From Dyella solisilvae (GTDB lineage Bacteria > Pseudomonadota > Gammaproteobacteria > Xanthomonadales > Rhodanobacteraceae), in assembly GCF_003351225.1 (NCBI RefSeq), contig NZ_QQSY01000002.1, forward strand, positions 920,118 to 984,117: DNA of 64,000 bases. Reading direction: 5' to 3'. Every line of letters starts with the position of its first letter. Position 1 is the stretch's first letter. Under the pieces are notes generated by a model that saw only the letters and a list, made by a program, of their open reading frames with translations, did not search any database and was not told the DNA's origin. Shown piece by piece: positions 8,620 to 17,164 of the stretch. The position numbers were made by a program, and so were the translations under genes.

Positions 8620-10077
8620 TCATTCGACCGACGCAGGCACGCCCTGGCCGGTGGTGGGCGCCTGCGGCGTTGCGGCTTTCTCTTCCTGCGGCTCGATGGG
8701 CGAGGACAGCATGTGCGCGCGGCGCCAGCCACCCCACTTGTAGTAGCCCATCGCCATCAGCATCGAGGCGAGCGAGCCGAGCGGGAAACTCCACCAGATC
8801 GAATCCGCGCCGATGTGCGGCGCCAGCAGCAGCGCGAACGGCGGACGGAACAGCCACATCGAGATGAACAGGATGACCAGCGGCGGCATCACCGCGCCGG
8901 TGGAGCGCACCACGCCGAACAGCACGAAGGTGACGCCGAAGAACATGAACGACCACACCGCGATGCTGTTGAGGTGCTGCGCCAGCGCCAGCGCCTCGCC
9001 GTCGTTGGGAAGGAACAGGTTGAGCGCGGCGTGGTTGAACAGGTAGATCAGACCGATCAGCGCGCCGCTGAGCAGGAAGTTGTACAGCACGCCCACCTTG
9101 GTGATGCGGCTGACGCGGTCCCACAACTTCGCGCCCACGTTCTGCGCCGCCATGGAAGACACCGCCGCGCCGATCGCCATCGCCGGCATCTGCACGTAGG
9201 TCCACAGCTGGGTGGCGGCGCCGTAGGCCGCGGTGGTCTTGGAACCGTAGCTGTTGACCATGTGGATCATGATCATCGCCGAGGTGGAGATGACGATCAT
9301 CTGCAGGCCCATCGGCAGGCCCTTGAATACCAGCGCGCGCAGGATGGTGAAGTCCGGCTTGAGGAAGGCCAGCTCGCTGCGGGTGAGCCGCAGGAAGTGC
9401 TTGCGCGCATACAGCGTCGACAGCAAGGCCACCAGCGCCACGCTCTGGGCGATCAGCGTCGAGGTGGCCGAACCGGCGATGCCGAGCTTGGGGAACGGGC
9501 CGATGCCGAAAATCAGGAGGGGGTTGAGCACGATGTCCAGCACCACCGACATCGCCATGAACACGAACGGCGTGCGTGAGTCGCCCGCGCCGCGCAGCGT
9601 CATCATCAGGAAGTTGTAGAAGTACATCGACGGCACGGCGATGAAGATGATGCGCATGTACGCCACCGCGAACACCTGCGCGTCCGCCGGCGTGCCCAGC
9701 GCGCGCAGCAAGAGCGGCGTGCCGCAGTAGCCGGCGATCGCCACCAGCACCGACACAGACACGAAGAACGTCACGCCGGTGCCGACCACGCGCTTGGCTT
9801 CGAGCATGTTGCGCGCGCCCAGGCTCTGGCCGATCAGGATGGTGCAGGCCATGCTCAGGCCGAACACCGCGCCGAGCAGCAGGAACAGGATCAGGTTGGC
9901 GTTGCTCACCGCGGTGAGCGCGGCCTCGCCGAGGAACTTGCCGATCCACATGGCGTTGACCGAGCCATTGAGCGACTGCAGCACGGTGCTGCCGAGAATC
10001 GGCAGCGCGAAAACCAGCAGGGTGCGGGCAATGGGGCCTTCGGTGAGCAGGGGCTGCCTGGCGGCAATGGAAGACAT
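8620..10077 (-). CDS. MATE family efflux transporter
   Basis: An inner-membrane drug/cation antiporter of the MATE (NorM/DinF) family, 485 residues with about 12 hydrophobic segments in two homologous halves (from LLVFALPILGS and from LVFKGLPMGLQMI). I chose the ATG at 10077, nine bases after GGAA; an in-frame TTG at 10083 is the only alternative. The last 40 residues form a charged Pro/Thr-rich cytoplasmic tail without a known domain. It reads away from the DUF2239 gene start with 39 bases between them, and the two could share a transcript. Substrate cannot be predicted. Confidence 0.93.
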   Translation of the reverse strand: MSSIAARQPLLTEGPIARTLLVFALPILGSTVLQSLNGSVNAMWIGKFLGEAALTAVSNANLILFLLLGAVFGLSMACTILIGQSLGARNMLEAKRVVGTGVTFFVSVSVLVAIAGYCGTPLLLRALGTPADAQVFAVAYMRIIFIAVPSMYFYNFLMMTLRGAGDSRTPFVFMAMSVVLDIVLNPLLIFGIGPFPKLGIAGSATSTLIAQSVALVALLSTLYARKHFLRLTRSELAFLKPDFTILRALVFKGLPMGLQMIVISTSAMIMIHMVNSYGSKTTAAYGAATQLWTYVQMPAMAIGAAVSSMAAQNVGAKLWDRVSRITKVGVLYNFLLSGALIGLIYLFNHAALNLFLPNDGEALALAQHLNSIAVWSFMFFGVTFVLFGVVRSTGAVMPPLVILFISMWLFRPPFALLLAPHIGADSIWWSFPLGSLASMLMAMGYYKWGGWRRAHMLSSPIEPQEEKAATPQAPTTGQGVPASVE

Positions 10078-10116
10078 CGACAAGGGTTCCGTGGGGTCGC
10101 TGTGGTGGGGCGCGGG

Positions 10117-10710
10117 TCAGTGGCTGGCGTGTCCATGCCAGGCCTGGTCGGCCAGACGTCGCACATGCTCGCGCAGATCGTCCGGCCATGCACTGGTCAG
10201 GGCGTCGAAGCGGTCGCGATCCTGGCGCCAGAACGCGCGCGAGGCCTCTTCGTAACCCGGAAGGTCGCCGGTCATGGCGAGCATGAATCGATCGAGCGCC
10301 TCGCCAGCCTGGCGCAGGCGATCGCGTCCGTGATGACTGCGGCGGGCTTCCTCGACCAGCCGACGCAGCGTCGCCGAGGCGCCACCCGGCTGCGCGGCCA
10401 GCCAGTCCCAGTGGCGCGGCAGCAACGTGACTTCGCGCGGCACGACGCCCAGCTTGGGACGGCCTGGACCTCGCGTTGCCGCCGGCTGGTCCGCCGGAGC
10501 GGCGACTAGTCGGGCGAGCATTTGCTCCGGTGTACCGCGGTAATCGATATCCACCGCCCGGCCGGTGTGGTCTTCGAACACCAATACGGGCCCCGGCGCG
10601 CCGGCATCGATCACCCGCTTGGCCTCGAGAGCCACGCTGGCGAGGCTGCCGCTGGCCAGCAGGCGCTGGCCGTCGAAGGCGGTGCAGGTGGGGGTGTCAT
10701 GGGCAGACAT
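10117..10710 (-). CDS. DUF2239 family protein
   Basis: A 197-residue cytoplasmic protein of unknown function. The family signature is clear: FDGQRLLASGSLASVA near the N-terminus, VFEDHTGRAVDIDYRG around 45-60, and the GRPKLGVVPREVTLLPRHWDW block around 82-102, followed by a helical segment with LRRLVEEAR. The C-terminal half is rich in Arg, Asp and Trp and predicted helical. No signal peptide or membrane segment is present. The basic, DNA-site-like motif RGPGRPKLG resembles an AT-hook core, but this is only a resemblance. It sits upstream of the MATE pump gene in the same direction. Confidence 0.85.
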   Translation of the reverse strand: MSAHDTPTCTAFDGQRLLASGSLASVALEAKRVIDAGAPGPVLVFEDHTGRAVDIDYRGTPEQMLARLVAAPADQPAATRGPGRPKLGVVPREVTLLPRHWDWLAAQPGGASATLRRLVEEARRSHHGRDRLRQAGEALDRFMLAMTGDLPGYEEASRAFWRQDRDRFDALTSAWPDDLREHVRRLADQAWHGHASH

Positions 10711-10843
10711 GGTGTTTTATCCGGGTACTAATGCAGTGTGCGGATTTTGCCCGGGTGAAAAATCCGCGTCAATCCCTTTCAGCGATCCCGCTACCGGCCG
10801 GGCAAAGCAGCATGATCACCGCACGTTCGGGCAATTTTTCCCG

Positions 10844-10981
10844 ATGTTCGTCGCCGACTTCGCGCTGGGCTGGCAGGGCGAGCGGTGGAGCCTGCAGGTC
10901 CGCCATGTCTCCAACGCGGGTCTCAAGGACCCGAACCTCGGCGAAACCATGCTGCTGCTCGGCCTGGCCTTCAATGTATAA
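10844..10981 (+). pseudogene. pagL: C-terminal remnant of lipid A 3-O-deacylase (PagL)
   Basis: The last 45 codons read ALGWQGERWSLQVRHVSNAG, then LKDPNLGETM and LLLGLAFNV. This matches the C-terminal strands of PagL, the outer-membrane enzyme that removes the 3-O acyl chain of lipid A. The catalytic His-x-Ser (HVS) and the downstream Glu of LGET are still present, and the protein ends in a beta-strand with a terminal hydrophobic residue. The N-terminal two thirds is missing: upstream lies the divergent DUF2239 gene. The ATG at 10844 has no ribosome site, although similarity may begin a few codons earlier (FGQFF). I read it as a truncated, probably silent gene. Confidence 0.6.
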
Positions 10982-11000
10982 GGTCGCCGCACGAGGCCCG

Positions 11001-11039
11001 GAAACGACAACGGCCCCGAAAGGGGCCGTTGTCGTTTGG
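11001..11039. terminator. Bidirectional terminator between the pagL remnant and emrB-like gene
   Basis: A perfect 14-bp stem, ACGACAACGGCCCC (11004-11017) with its complement at 11022-11035, is closed by a GAAA loop. It is flanked by AAA on the left and TT on the right, so it can stop transcription from both sides. That it survives beside a decayed pagL suggests it now mainly serves the efflux operon. Confidence 0.85.
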
Positions 11040-11066
11040 ACGTCTATCCGGTGATCGCGCGCCGGC

Positions 11067-12587
11067 TCAGTGGTCGGCGCTCGCTCCCGCCTTGGCCGTG
11101 AACGGCGGCCGCGCCATCCACACCACCACGATCAGGCACAGGAACACCCAGCCGAGCATGCGGAACACCTCGTTGAACGAGATCTGGTAGCCCTGCTGGA
11201 TGATCAGCTGGTCGAGCAGTGCGTTGCCGGCCTGCCCGGTCACGCCGGCCTGCTGCAGCGTGGTCTGCGCCGTGCTGTCGTACGGGGAGAACTTTTCCGC
11301 GAGATGGGCGTGGTGCACGATCGCGCGGTGGTCCCACAGGAACGTGGTGAGCGAGGCGGAGAAGCTCGCGCCCAGCGTGCGCAGGAAGGTGGCCAGGCCG
11401 CCGCCGGAGGCGATCTCGTTGGGCCGCAGGTCCGACAGCAGGATGGTGGTCACCGGCATGAAGAACAGCGCCACGCCCAGGCCCTGGAACAGCTGCACGC
11501 CGGCGATATGCCAGAAGTCCACCTGCACGAAGAAGTTCGAGCGCATGAAGCAGGTCGCGCCCATCACCAGGAAGGCGCAGGAGGCCAGCAGGCGCATGTC
11601 GGTGCGCGAGGCGTACTTGCCCACGATGAAGGTGAGCATCACCGGCAGGATGCCCAGAGGCGCCGCCGCGAAACCAGCCCAGGTGGACGTGTAGCCCAGG
11701 TTGCGCTGCAGCCACTGCGGCACCAGCAGGCCGATGGCGAAGAACGCGGCGTACGCCAGCACCAGCGCGATGGTGCCCACGCGGAAGTTGTGGTGGCGCA
11801 GCAGGCGCAGGTTGACGATGGGTTCGTCGTCGGTCAGCTCCCAGATCAGGAAGATCGCCAGCGCAATCACCGAGACGATGGTGGTGATCACGATGAACGG
11901 CGAACTGAACCAGTCCTCGTCGTTGCCCTTGTCCAGCACGATCTGCAACGCGCCCACGCCGATGATCAGCGTGATCAGGCCCACGTAGTCGACCTTCGGT
12001 TTCGAGATCTGGTCCACGCGCAGCTTCATCTGGTTGCCCACGACCATGCTGGCGAAGATGCCGATCGGCACGTTGATGAAGAAGATCCACGGCCAGGAAT
12101 AGTTGTCCGTGATCCAGCCGCCGAGGATGGGGCCGGCGATCGGCGCGACCACCGTCACCATCGCCAGCAGCGCAAGCGCCATGCCGCGTTTGGCGGGTGG
12201 ATAGATCGAGATCAGCAGGGCCTGCGTGATCGGATACATCGGGCCGGCCACCGCGCCTTGCAGGGCGCGGAACAGGATCAGCATCGGCATGCTCTGCGCG
12301 GTGCCGCACAGGAACGACGCAACCGAGAACAGCAGCGTCGACCAGATGAACAGCCGCACCTCGCCGACGCGACGGGTGAGGAAGCCGGTGAGCGGCAGCG
12401 CGATCGCCGTGCTCACCGCGAAGGAGGTGATGACCCAGGTGCTCTGGTTGACGCTCACGCCCAGGTTGCCGGCGATCGTCGGCAGCGACACGTTGGCGAT
12501 GGTCGTGTCGAGCACCTGCATGAAGGTCGCCAACGAGAGGCCGATGGTGGTCAGCGCCAGGTTGGGTGGACGAAATTCGCTGCTCAT
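11067..12587 (-). CDS. emrB: DHA2-family MFS efflux permease, EmrB-like
   Basis: A 506-residue inner-membrane proton antiporter with about 14 hydrophobic segments, as in the DHA2 (14-TMS) family that pairs with EmrA and an outer-membrane factor. Visible motifs are FMQVLDTTIANVSLPTIAG in the first helix (the D1 motif of DHA2 pumps), the loop 2-3 region FLTRRVGEVRLF, and motif C in APIAGPILGGW around residue 150. It is the last gene of the marR-OMF-emrA-emrB operon but is separated from emrA by 232 bases holding an inverted pair of REP sequences. Substrates are typically hydrophobic antibiotics and uncouplers; the real one here is unknown. Confidence 0.93.
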   Translation of the reverse strand: MSSEFRPPNLALTTIGLSLATFMQVLDTTIANVSLPTIAGNLGVSVNQSTWVITSFAVSTAIALPLTGFLTRRVGEVRLFIWSTLLFSVASFLCGTAQSMPMLILFRALQGAVAGPMYPITQALLISIYPPAKRGMALALLAMVTVVAPIAGPILGGWITDNYSWPWIFFINVPIGIFASMVVGNQMKLRVDQISKPKVDYVGLITLIIGVGALQIVLDKGNDEDWFSSPFIVITTIVSVIALAIFLIWELTDDEPIVNLRLLRHHNFRVGTIALVLAYAAFFAIGLLVPQWLQRNLGYTSTWAGFAAAPLGILPVMLTFIVGKYASRTDMRLLASCAFLVMGATCFMRSNFFVQVDFWHIAGVQLFQGLGVALFFMPVTTILLSDLRPNEIASGGGLATFLRTLGASFSASLTTFLWDHRAIVHHAHLAEKFSPYDSTAQTTLQQAGVTGQAGNALLDQLIIQQGYQISFNEVFRMLGWVFLCLIVVVWMARPPFTAKAGASADH

Positions 12588-12655
12588 CGCGCGGGTTACC
12601 TGCGGAATGGGGTTCTGGCTGCTTCAGGAACTGGCGAAGCGCCTTCGGCTCTAGC

Positions 12656-12758
12656 CCGTCATTCCGGCGCAGGCCGGAATCCAGTAGCGATCAGGCATGA
12701 AGTTGCCCGCACGCGTCGCCACTGAAGTCACTGGATTCCGGCCTGCGCCGGAATGACG
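12656..12758. repeat. Inverted pair of REP palindromes inside the efflux operon
   Basis: One REP at 12656-12685 (GTCATTCCGGC-gcag-GCCGGAATCCAGT) and a second in opposite orientation at 12728-12758 flank about 42 bases. Together they can fold into one large structure in the emrA-emrB intercistronic RNA. Confidence 0.85.
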
Positions 12759-12819
12759 CCATGGATCAATGTCGCGGTGGCGTGGAGGCGACTCGGCCTC
12801 CACGCGTTCCGCGAAACGC

Positions 12820-14019
12820 TTACTGCTTGCTCTGGGCTTCGCCGGCCATGTTCGCGTGGATGATCTCCGCGATCAGGCCGTCAGCCTTGGCCAGCTGCTG
12901 CTTGTAGACATCGGTGTTGAAGGCCGGCTGCGAAGGCGCCTGCTTGGCCAGCAGCGGACCGCTCTGGTCGCGCAGGTTCACTTCCACCTTGGTCGACAGG
13001 CCGATGCGCAGCGGATGTTCCTCAAGCTGCTTGGGATCGGTGAAGAACACGCGCACCGGCACGCGCTGCACGATCTTGATCCAGTTGCCGGTGGCGTTCT
13101 GCGCCGGCAGCAGCGAGAACGCGCTGCCCGTGCCCACGCCCAGGCTCTCGACCTTGCCCTGGTAGGTGACCTTGCCGCCGTACACGTCGGCGTGGATCTC
13201 CACCGGCTGACCGATGCGCATGCTGTTGAGCTGCGTTTCCTTGAAGTTGGCGTCGACCCACACCTCATGCAGCGGCACCACCGCCATCAGCGGCGTGCCC
13301 GGGGCCACGCGCTGGCCCAACTGCACCGAGCGCTTGGCGATGTAGCCGTCCACCGGCGCCACGATCGAGGTGCGCACGTCGTCGAGGAAGGCGGCGCGCA
13401 GCTTCGCGGCGGCGGCCTGCACGTCCGGATGCGAGGTGACCACCGTGTCGTCCACCAGCACCTTGTTGGTCTGGAAGCTCTGCTGCGCGGCGAGCAGGGC
13501 GTTCTGCGCGGAGGTCAGCGCCTCCTGCACATGCGACAGCTCTTCCGCGGAGATCGCGCCGGACTTGGCGAGGTCACGGCGACGGTCGTAGTCGGCCTGG
13601 GCCTTCTCCACCGCCACCTTGCGCGCGGCCACGTCGGCCTGAGCGCCGCTCACGTTGCTGTACAGGCCGCGCACCTTGCGCACGGTGCTGGCGAGGTTGG
13701 CCTTGGCCTGGGCCAGCGCGACGTCGGCGTCGGCCGGATCGAGCTTCACCAGCACGTCGCCGGCATGCACCAGGTCGCCGTCGTCGGCGCCGATGGTGAT
13801 CACCGAGCCCGGCACCTGCGGGGTGATCTGCACCACGTTGCCGCTGACGTAGGCGTCATCGGTCTCCTCGTACCAGCGGCCTTCGAGGAAGTACCACAGG
13901 CCCCAGCCGATGGCGCCGAGCACCACCACGGCGCCCAGCGCGCGCAGCAGGAAGCCGCGGCGGTTCTTCGGGGGTTGGACGGGCACGTTGTCGGCCGCGA
14001 GCGGGGTTTGGCTAGACAT
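12820..14019 (-). CDS. emrA: HlyD-family periplasmic adaptor, EmrA-like
   Basis: A 399-residue membrane-fusion protein that links the EmrB-like pump to the outer-membrane factor. A single N-terminal membrane segment (about residues 25-45) is followed by the barrel-sandwich half motif ETDDAYVSGNVVQITPQVPGSV, an alpha-helical hairpin (about 90-200) rich in Ala, Gln and Lys, the second lipoyl half with APVDGYIAKRSVQLGQRVAPG, and a beta-barrel domain (VWVDANFKETQLNSMRIGQPVEI). This order is that of EmrA. It starts 12 bases after the stop of the outer-membrane factor gene, which supports cotranscription and a shared tripartite complex. Confidence 0.93.
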   Translation of the reverse strand: MSSQTPLAADNVPVQPPKNRRGFLLRALGAVVVLGAIGWGLWYFLEGRWYEETDDAYVSGNVVQITPQVPGSVITIGADDGDLVHAGDVLVKLDPADADVALAQAKANLASTVRKVRGLYSNVSGAQADVAARKVAVEKAQADYDRRRDLAKSGAISAEELSHVQEALTSAQNALLAAQQSFQTNKVLVDDTVVTSHPDVQAAAAKLRAAFLDDVRTSIVAPVDGYIAKRSVQLGQRVAPGTPLMAVVPLHEVWVDANFKETQLNSMRIGQPVEIHADVYGGKVTYQGKVESLGVGTGSAFSLLPAQNATGNWIKIVQRVPVRVFFTDPKQLEEHPLRIGLSTKVEVNLRDQSGPLLAKQAPSQPAFNTDVYKQQLAKADGLIAEIIHANMAGEAQSKQ

Positions 14020-14031
14020 GGGGGATAGCCC

Positions 14032-15501
14032 TTAGAGCGAATGTTCGGGAGAAGATTGGACGGCCACGTCGGCCGCGCCCGCCTGCGGACGGAAGCCGCC
14101 GCCGAGGGCCTGGATGAGCTGCACCGACAGGTCCACCTGCTGCGCCTTGAGGGCAGCCATGCGTTCCTGCGCAGCGAGCAGCTGCTGGCGCACGATCAGC
14201 GCTTCCAGGTAGCTGCCCACGCCGGACTTGTAGCGCTGCTCGGCCAGCTGCCACGCCTGGGTGGCGGCATCGAGTGCGCGCTGCTGCGCGGCGACCTGCT
14301 CCTGCGCGGACTGCACAGCGTCGTAGCCGTCGGCCACTTCGTTGACCGCGCGCACCAGGGTCTGGTTGTACTGCGCCACGAGCTGGTCATACGCGGCGTC
14401 GGTGCCCGCGAGGTTCGAACGCAGACGACCACCGTCGAAGATCGGCAGGCTGATCGACGGGCCAAAGGTGTAGAAGCGCGCCGGCAGCTGGAACACGTTG
14501 GCGCCGCCGGCCGCGGCGAAGCCGGCCATCGCGCTGATGCTGATGTTGGGCAGGAATTCCGTCTTGGCGACCTTGATCTGCTTGCCGGCGGCCTCGACCT
14601 GCCAGCGCGCGGCGACCAGGTCGGCGCGATGGCCCAGCAGCTCGACCGGCAGGTCGGCCGGCGCCGCCAGCACGGCCGGCTCCAGCGTCTGCGGGCGCGC
14701 AATGTCCTTGCCACGGTCCGGACCCTTGCCCAGCAGGATGGACAGGGAAGAACGGGCCGCATCGATGTCGCGGTTGGCGGCCGCCAGACGCTGATCGGCG
14801 TTGGCCACCTCGGTGTCGCTCTGCTTGAGCTGCAGCTGGCTGTCGACACCGGCGGCGACACGCTGCTCGGTCAGCTGGCGCGCGGTGCTGGCACGCTCAC
14901 GCTCGGCCTTGGACACGTCGAGCTGGTCATACGCATAGGCCAGCTGCACATAGGCGCGGGCCACGTTGGTCGACAGCTCGATGCGGGCCGCCTGTGCTTC
15001 CACTTCGGCGGCGCGCTGCTGGCCCAGTGCGGCTTCCCACGCGGCGCGCTTGCCGCCCCACAGGTCCAGGCCGTAGCTGAAGCTGGCGCGGGCGTCCTTG
15101 AACCAGGTGAAGTGACCACCACCGAGTTCCGGCGGCGCGGCGGTCAGCGGCAGGCGCTGGCCGATCATGTTGGCGCCGGCGTTGACGCTCGGTCCGCGCT
15201 CGGCGTCGGCCGCGCCGGCCTGGGCCTGCGCCTGACGGGCGCGGGCGTCAGCCAATTCGAGGCTCGGGTTGTCCTTCAACGCCTCGGCAATGAGCGCGCT
15301 GAGCTGGGGATCGCCCAAGCCGGTCCACCAGTCCTCGGTCGGCCACGCGGCCGGGGAGACCGTCACTTTGGACAGGCTGCGATCGCTCTTGAGCGTGAGG
15401 GCATCGATCAGCGAACCGGAGGGATGCAGGCCCCCGCTGCTGACGCAACCCGCCAAAGCGAGGCTGAGGCCGGTGGCTGCCGCAAGGATTTGCAGACGCA
15501 T
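14032..15501 (-). CDS. Outer-membrane efflux lipoprotein (NodT/OprM family)
   Basis: The outer-membrane channel of the tripartite pump, 489 residues. The start at 15501 gives a lipoprotein signal peptide ending in LAGC, with lipid attachment at the Cys (about residue 18). The reading frame runs on upstream to 15576 but would overlap marR and lose the signal. Two repeated OEP domains follow, each with long helices rich in Ala, Gln and Arg (for example RARQAQAQAGAADAER, and the C-terminal QLAEQRYKSGVGSYLEALI). The pattern RYxxGxxSYLEVL-like near the C-terminus is typical of TolC/OprM relatives. It begins 28 bases after marR and ends 12 bases before emrA. Confidence 0.93.
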   Translation of the reverse strand: MRLQILAAATGLSLALAGCVSSGGLHPSGSLIDALTLKSDRSLSKVTVSPAAWPTEDWWTGLGDPQLSALIAEALKDNPSLELADARARQAQAQAGAADAERGPSVNAGANMIGQRLPLTAAPPELGGGHFTWFKDARASFSYGLDLWGGKRAAWEAALGQQRAAEVEAQAARIELSTNVARAYVQLAYAYDQLDVSKAERERASTARQLTEQRVAAGVDSQLQLKQSDTEVANADQRLAAANRDIDAARSSLSILLGKGPDRGKDIARPQTLEPAVLAAPADLPVELLGHRADLVAARWQVEAAGKQIKVAKTEFLPNISISAMAGFAAAGGANVFQLPARFYTFGPSISLPIFDGGRLRSNLAGTDAAYDQLVAQYNQTLVRAVNEVADGYDAVQSAQEQVAAQQRALDAATQAWQLAEQRYKSGVGSYLEALIVRQQLLAAQERMAALKAQQVDLSVQLIQALGGGFRPQAGAADVAVQSSPEHSL

Positions 15502-15529
15502 GGGCTTGGTTTCCAGAAAAGGTGAAACG

Positions 15530-15988
15530 TCAGTGCTTGGTGCGAAGTGCTTGCAGCACACGCTCCAGGTAGTCACGCAATTGCTCGCGCTCGGTGGCGT
15601 CGAGCGCCTTTTGCGCGGCTTGCAATACGCGGTCGTTGCATGGGGTCATCTGCTGCCAGGTCGTGCGGCCGGCATCGGTCAACTCGATGCGCAACGCGCG
15701 CCGGTCCTGTTCGTGCGGATGCCGACACAGCAGGCCGCGACCTTCCAGCTGATCCAGCTGGCGAGTCATGGCGCCGCCATCGAGCTCCACCGACCGCGCC
15801 AGCTCACTGGCCGACATCGGTCCCGCCACGGCAAGGCGCTTGAGGATGAGGAACTGGGTGAAACGCAGATCCACGCCCGAGGCCTGCAACTCGGCTTCCA
15901 TCGCCCGCACCAGTTCGCTACGGACAAGCCCGATCAGGACGCCGATGCTGTCCTGTTGGGTCGCGAGAGAGGGCTTGGCGGGGCTCAT
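15530..15988 (-). CDS. MarR family repressor of the efflux operon
   Basis: A 152-residue winged-helix regulator. The recognition region is MSASELARSVELDGGAMTRQLDQLEGRGLL (given in parts: MSASELARS, then GGAMTRQLDQLE), followed by the wing DRRALRIELTDAGR. N- and C-terminal helices form the usual dimer interface. It is the first gene of the operon marR-OMF-emrA-emrB. MarR proteins of this layout usually repress their own operon and release DNA on binding a phenolic or antibiotic ligand. Inverted repeats suited to such binding lie just upstream (16004-16060). The single Cys (PCNDR) could allow redox sensing, but this is speculation. Confidence 0.92.
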   Translation of the reverse strand: MSPAKPSLATQQDSIGVLIGLVRSELVRAMEAELQASGVDLRFTQFLILKRLAVAGPMSASELARSVELDGGAMTRQLDQLEGRGLLCRHPHEQDRRALRIELTDAGRTTWQQMTPCNDRVLQAAQKALDATEREQLRDYLERVLQALRTKH

Positions 15989-16003
15989 ACGACCGATATT
16001 CTA

Positions 16004-16060
16004 TTGCCGCAAGGATATTTGTCAAGGCAAATATATTCAAAGACGCTTTTGTTGCGGCAA
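16004..16060. promoter_or_regulatory. Putative MarR operator region
   Basis: Two copies of the palindrome TTGC-n-GCAA lie at 16004-16012 and 16052-16060, in mirror orientation. Between them is a third inverted repeat, ATATTTG (16015-16021) and CAAATAT (16028-16034), with a 6-base spacer. The segment is strikingly AT-rich for this genome and starts 16 bases before the marR ATG, the expected place for promoter and operator. Confidence 0.65.
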
Positions 16061-16064
16061 AATT

Positions 16065-16331
16065 TCAAACGAGCCCCGTCGACGTGGCCATTTCGTCCGC
16101 CGGCCAGGCTCGCAGCGCGGGGTCGCGCAGCTCGAACGGCTCGAACACGCCCAACGCCCGCACCGCCGGCAGCAACGCCAGAAACCTCGGCTCGATGGCC
16201 CGGCGCTCGCTCTCCGGCGTGGCCGGATCGAGGATCCGGTGGGCCCATGCCACGAAAGCCTCCAGCGGCGGGAGCCGGATATCGGCGCTGTGCGCCCTCG
16301 CAAAATTCGTCGCCATGCTCAGACTCTCCAT
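16065..16331 (-). CDS. Small hypothetical protein
   Basis: An 88-residue open frame with the high third-position GC of real genes in this genome. I do not recognise a family. The ATG at 16331 follows GGGAG by five bases; a second ATG at 16316 follows GGAGAG and is also possible. The protein is acidic to neutral and predicted helical, with motifs such as LPPLEAFVAWAHRILDP and RFLALLPAVRALGVFEPFELRDP, and has no signal or membrane segment. Its stop lies 4 bases before the putative MarR operators, so its transcript would run into the efflux operon. It could be the real first gene of that operon or an independent neighbour. Confidence 0.5.
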   Translation of the reverse strand: MESLSMATNFARAHSADIRLPPLEAFVAWAHRILDPATPESERRAIEPRFLALLPAVRALGVFEPFELRDPALRAWPADEMATSTGLV

Positions 16332-16520
16332 GGCGGCTCCCAAGGCGCCACCGCTTCTGAAGCTAGGACGTATCTTGGCGTGCGGGCGTGACTGGGGCAG
16401 ATCAAGGCCGAGTGGGAGATGGAAGGCAGGGATGGGGCGGCTGGGCGGTGGCGGCGATGGCGGCGCTGGGCGCTTCCTAAAGCCACCTCAACCCAGATAG
16501 GTAGGCTTGTCACAAGACTG

Positions 16521-17014
16521 GCCCCTCACCACCGTGAAGGTGGCAATGCCCCAACCCTCTCCCCGAAGGGGAGAGGGAGCCAAGAGCGGCGCAGCGTGGT
16601 GTTGCGTGGCAGGAACACTGCCTTAAGTCCTCAGTACGACGACGCCCCGCGGTGTAGCCGCTGTCCGTGAGGTAGCACGCGACGAATTCGGCTGGCAGTA
16701 GTCATTGGGGCTTGTATGCCAGGCAGCGCCGCGCGCCCTCTTCGCCATGGCGCGTCGCGGGGTAGCGGCGGTCCCTGAGGTAGCACGAAGCCGATCCGGC
16801 TGGCCTCGGTCGGCCAGGCTTGTATCCGGCATATCGCTGCGAGCCTTTGAGGCCATTTTCTTTGGGTTACTTTTCTTTTGGGCCAGCAAAAGAAAAGTGA
16901 CTCGAGCGTCGGCAGACGATCGAAACGCCCGCCGCGTAGGCGGCACGCTGACGGCAACGCCAAACATAGAGCCAAGAGCCAAGTCACTGGATCCCAGCCT
17001 TCGCTGGGATGACG
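16521..17014 (+). repeat. Composite intergenic element, copy A
   Basis: It begins with CCCCTCACC and the palindrome CCCTCTCCCC-gaag-GGGGAGAGGG (16556-16577). Two half-units are marked by GTCCnTGAGGTAGCACG at 16663-16679 and 16771-16787, exactly 108 bp apart, each followed by GGCTTGTAT. Next comes a 14-bp hairpin at 16867-16900 (TTACTTTTCTTTTG / CAAAAGAAAAGTGA, loop GGCCAG). It ends in a REP at 16985-17014. Copies B and C share this order. Confidence 0.85.
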
Positions 17015-17164
17015 GGTGTGGGAGCGTGAGGCAAGAATGCTCTTGGGGGCCGCCTTATCGGCGTTGTCCGCGCTTTGCGCTCCGTCCGGCTCGATCAGCC
17101 CCCAGCTGTTGAAATGCGCCTCTCAGGGATGACGAGTAGAAAGATCTGAGGCGACGCAACTCCG

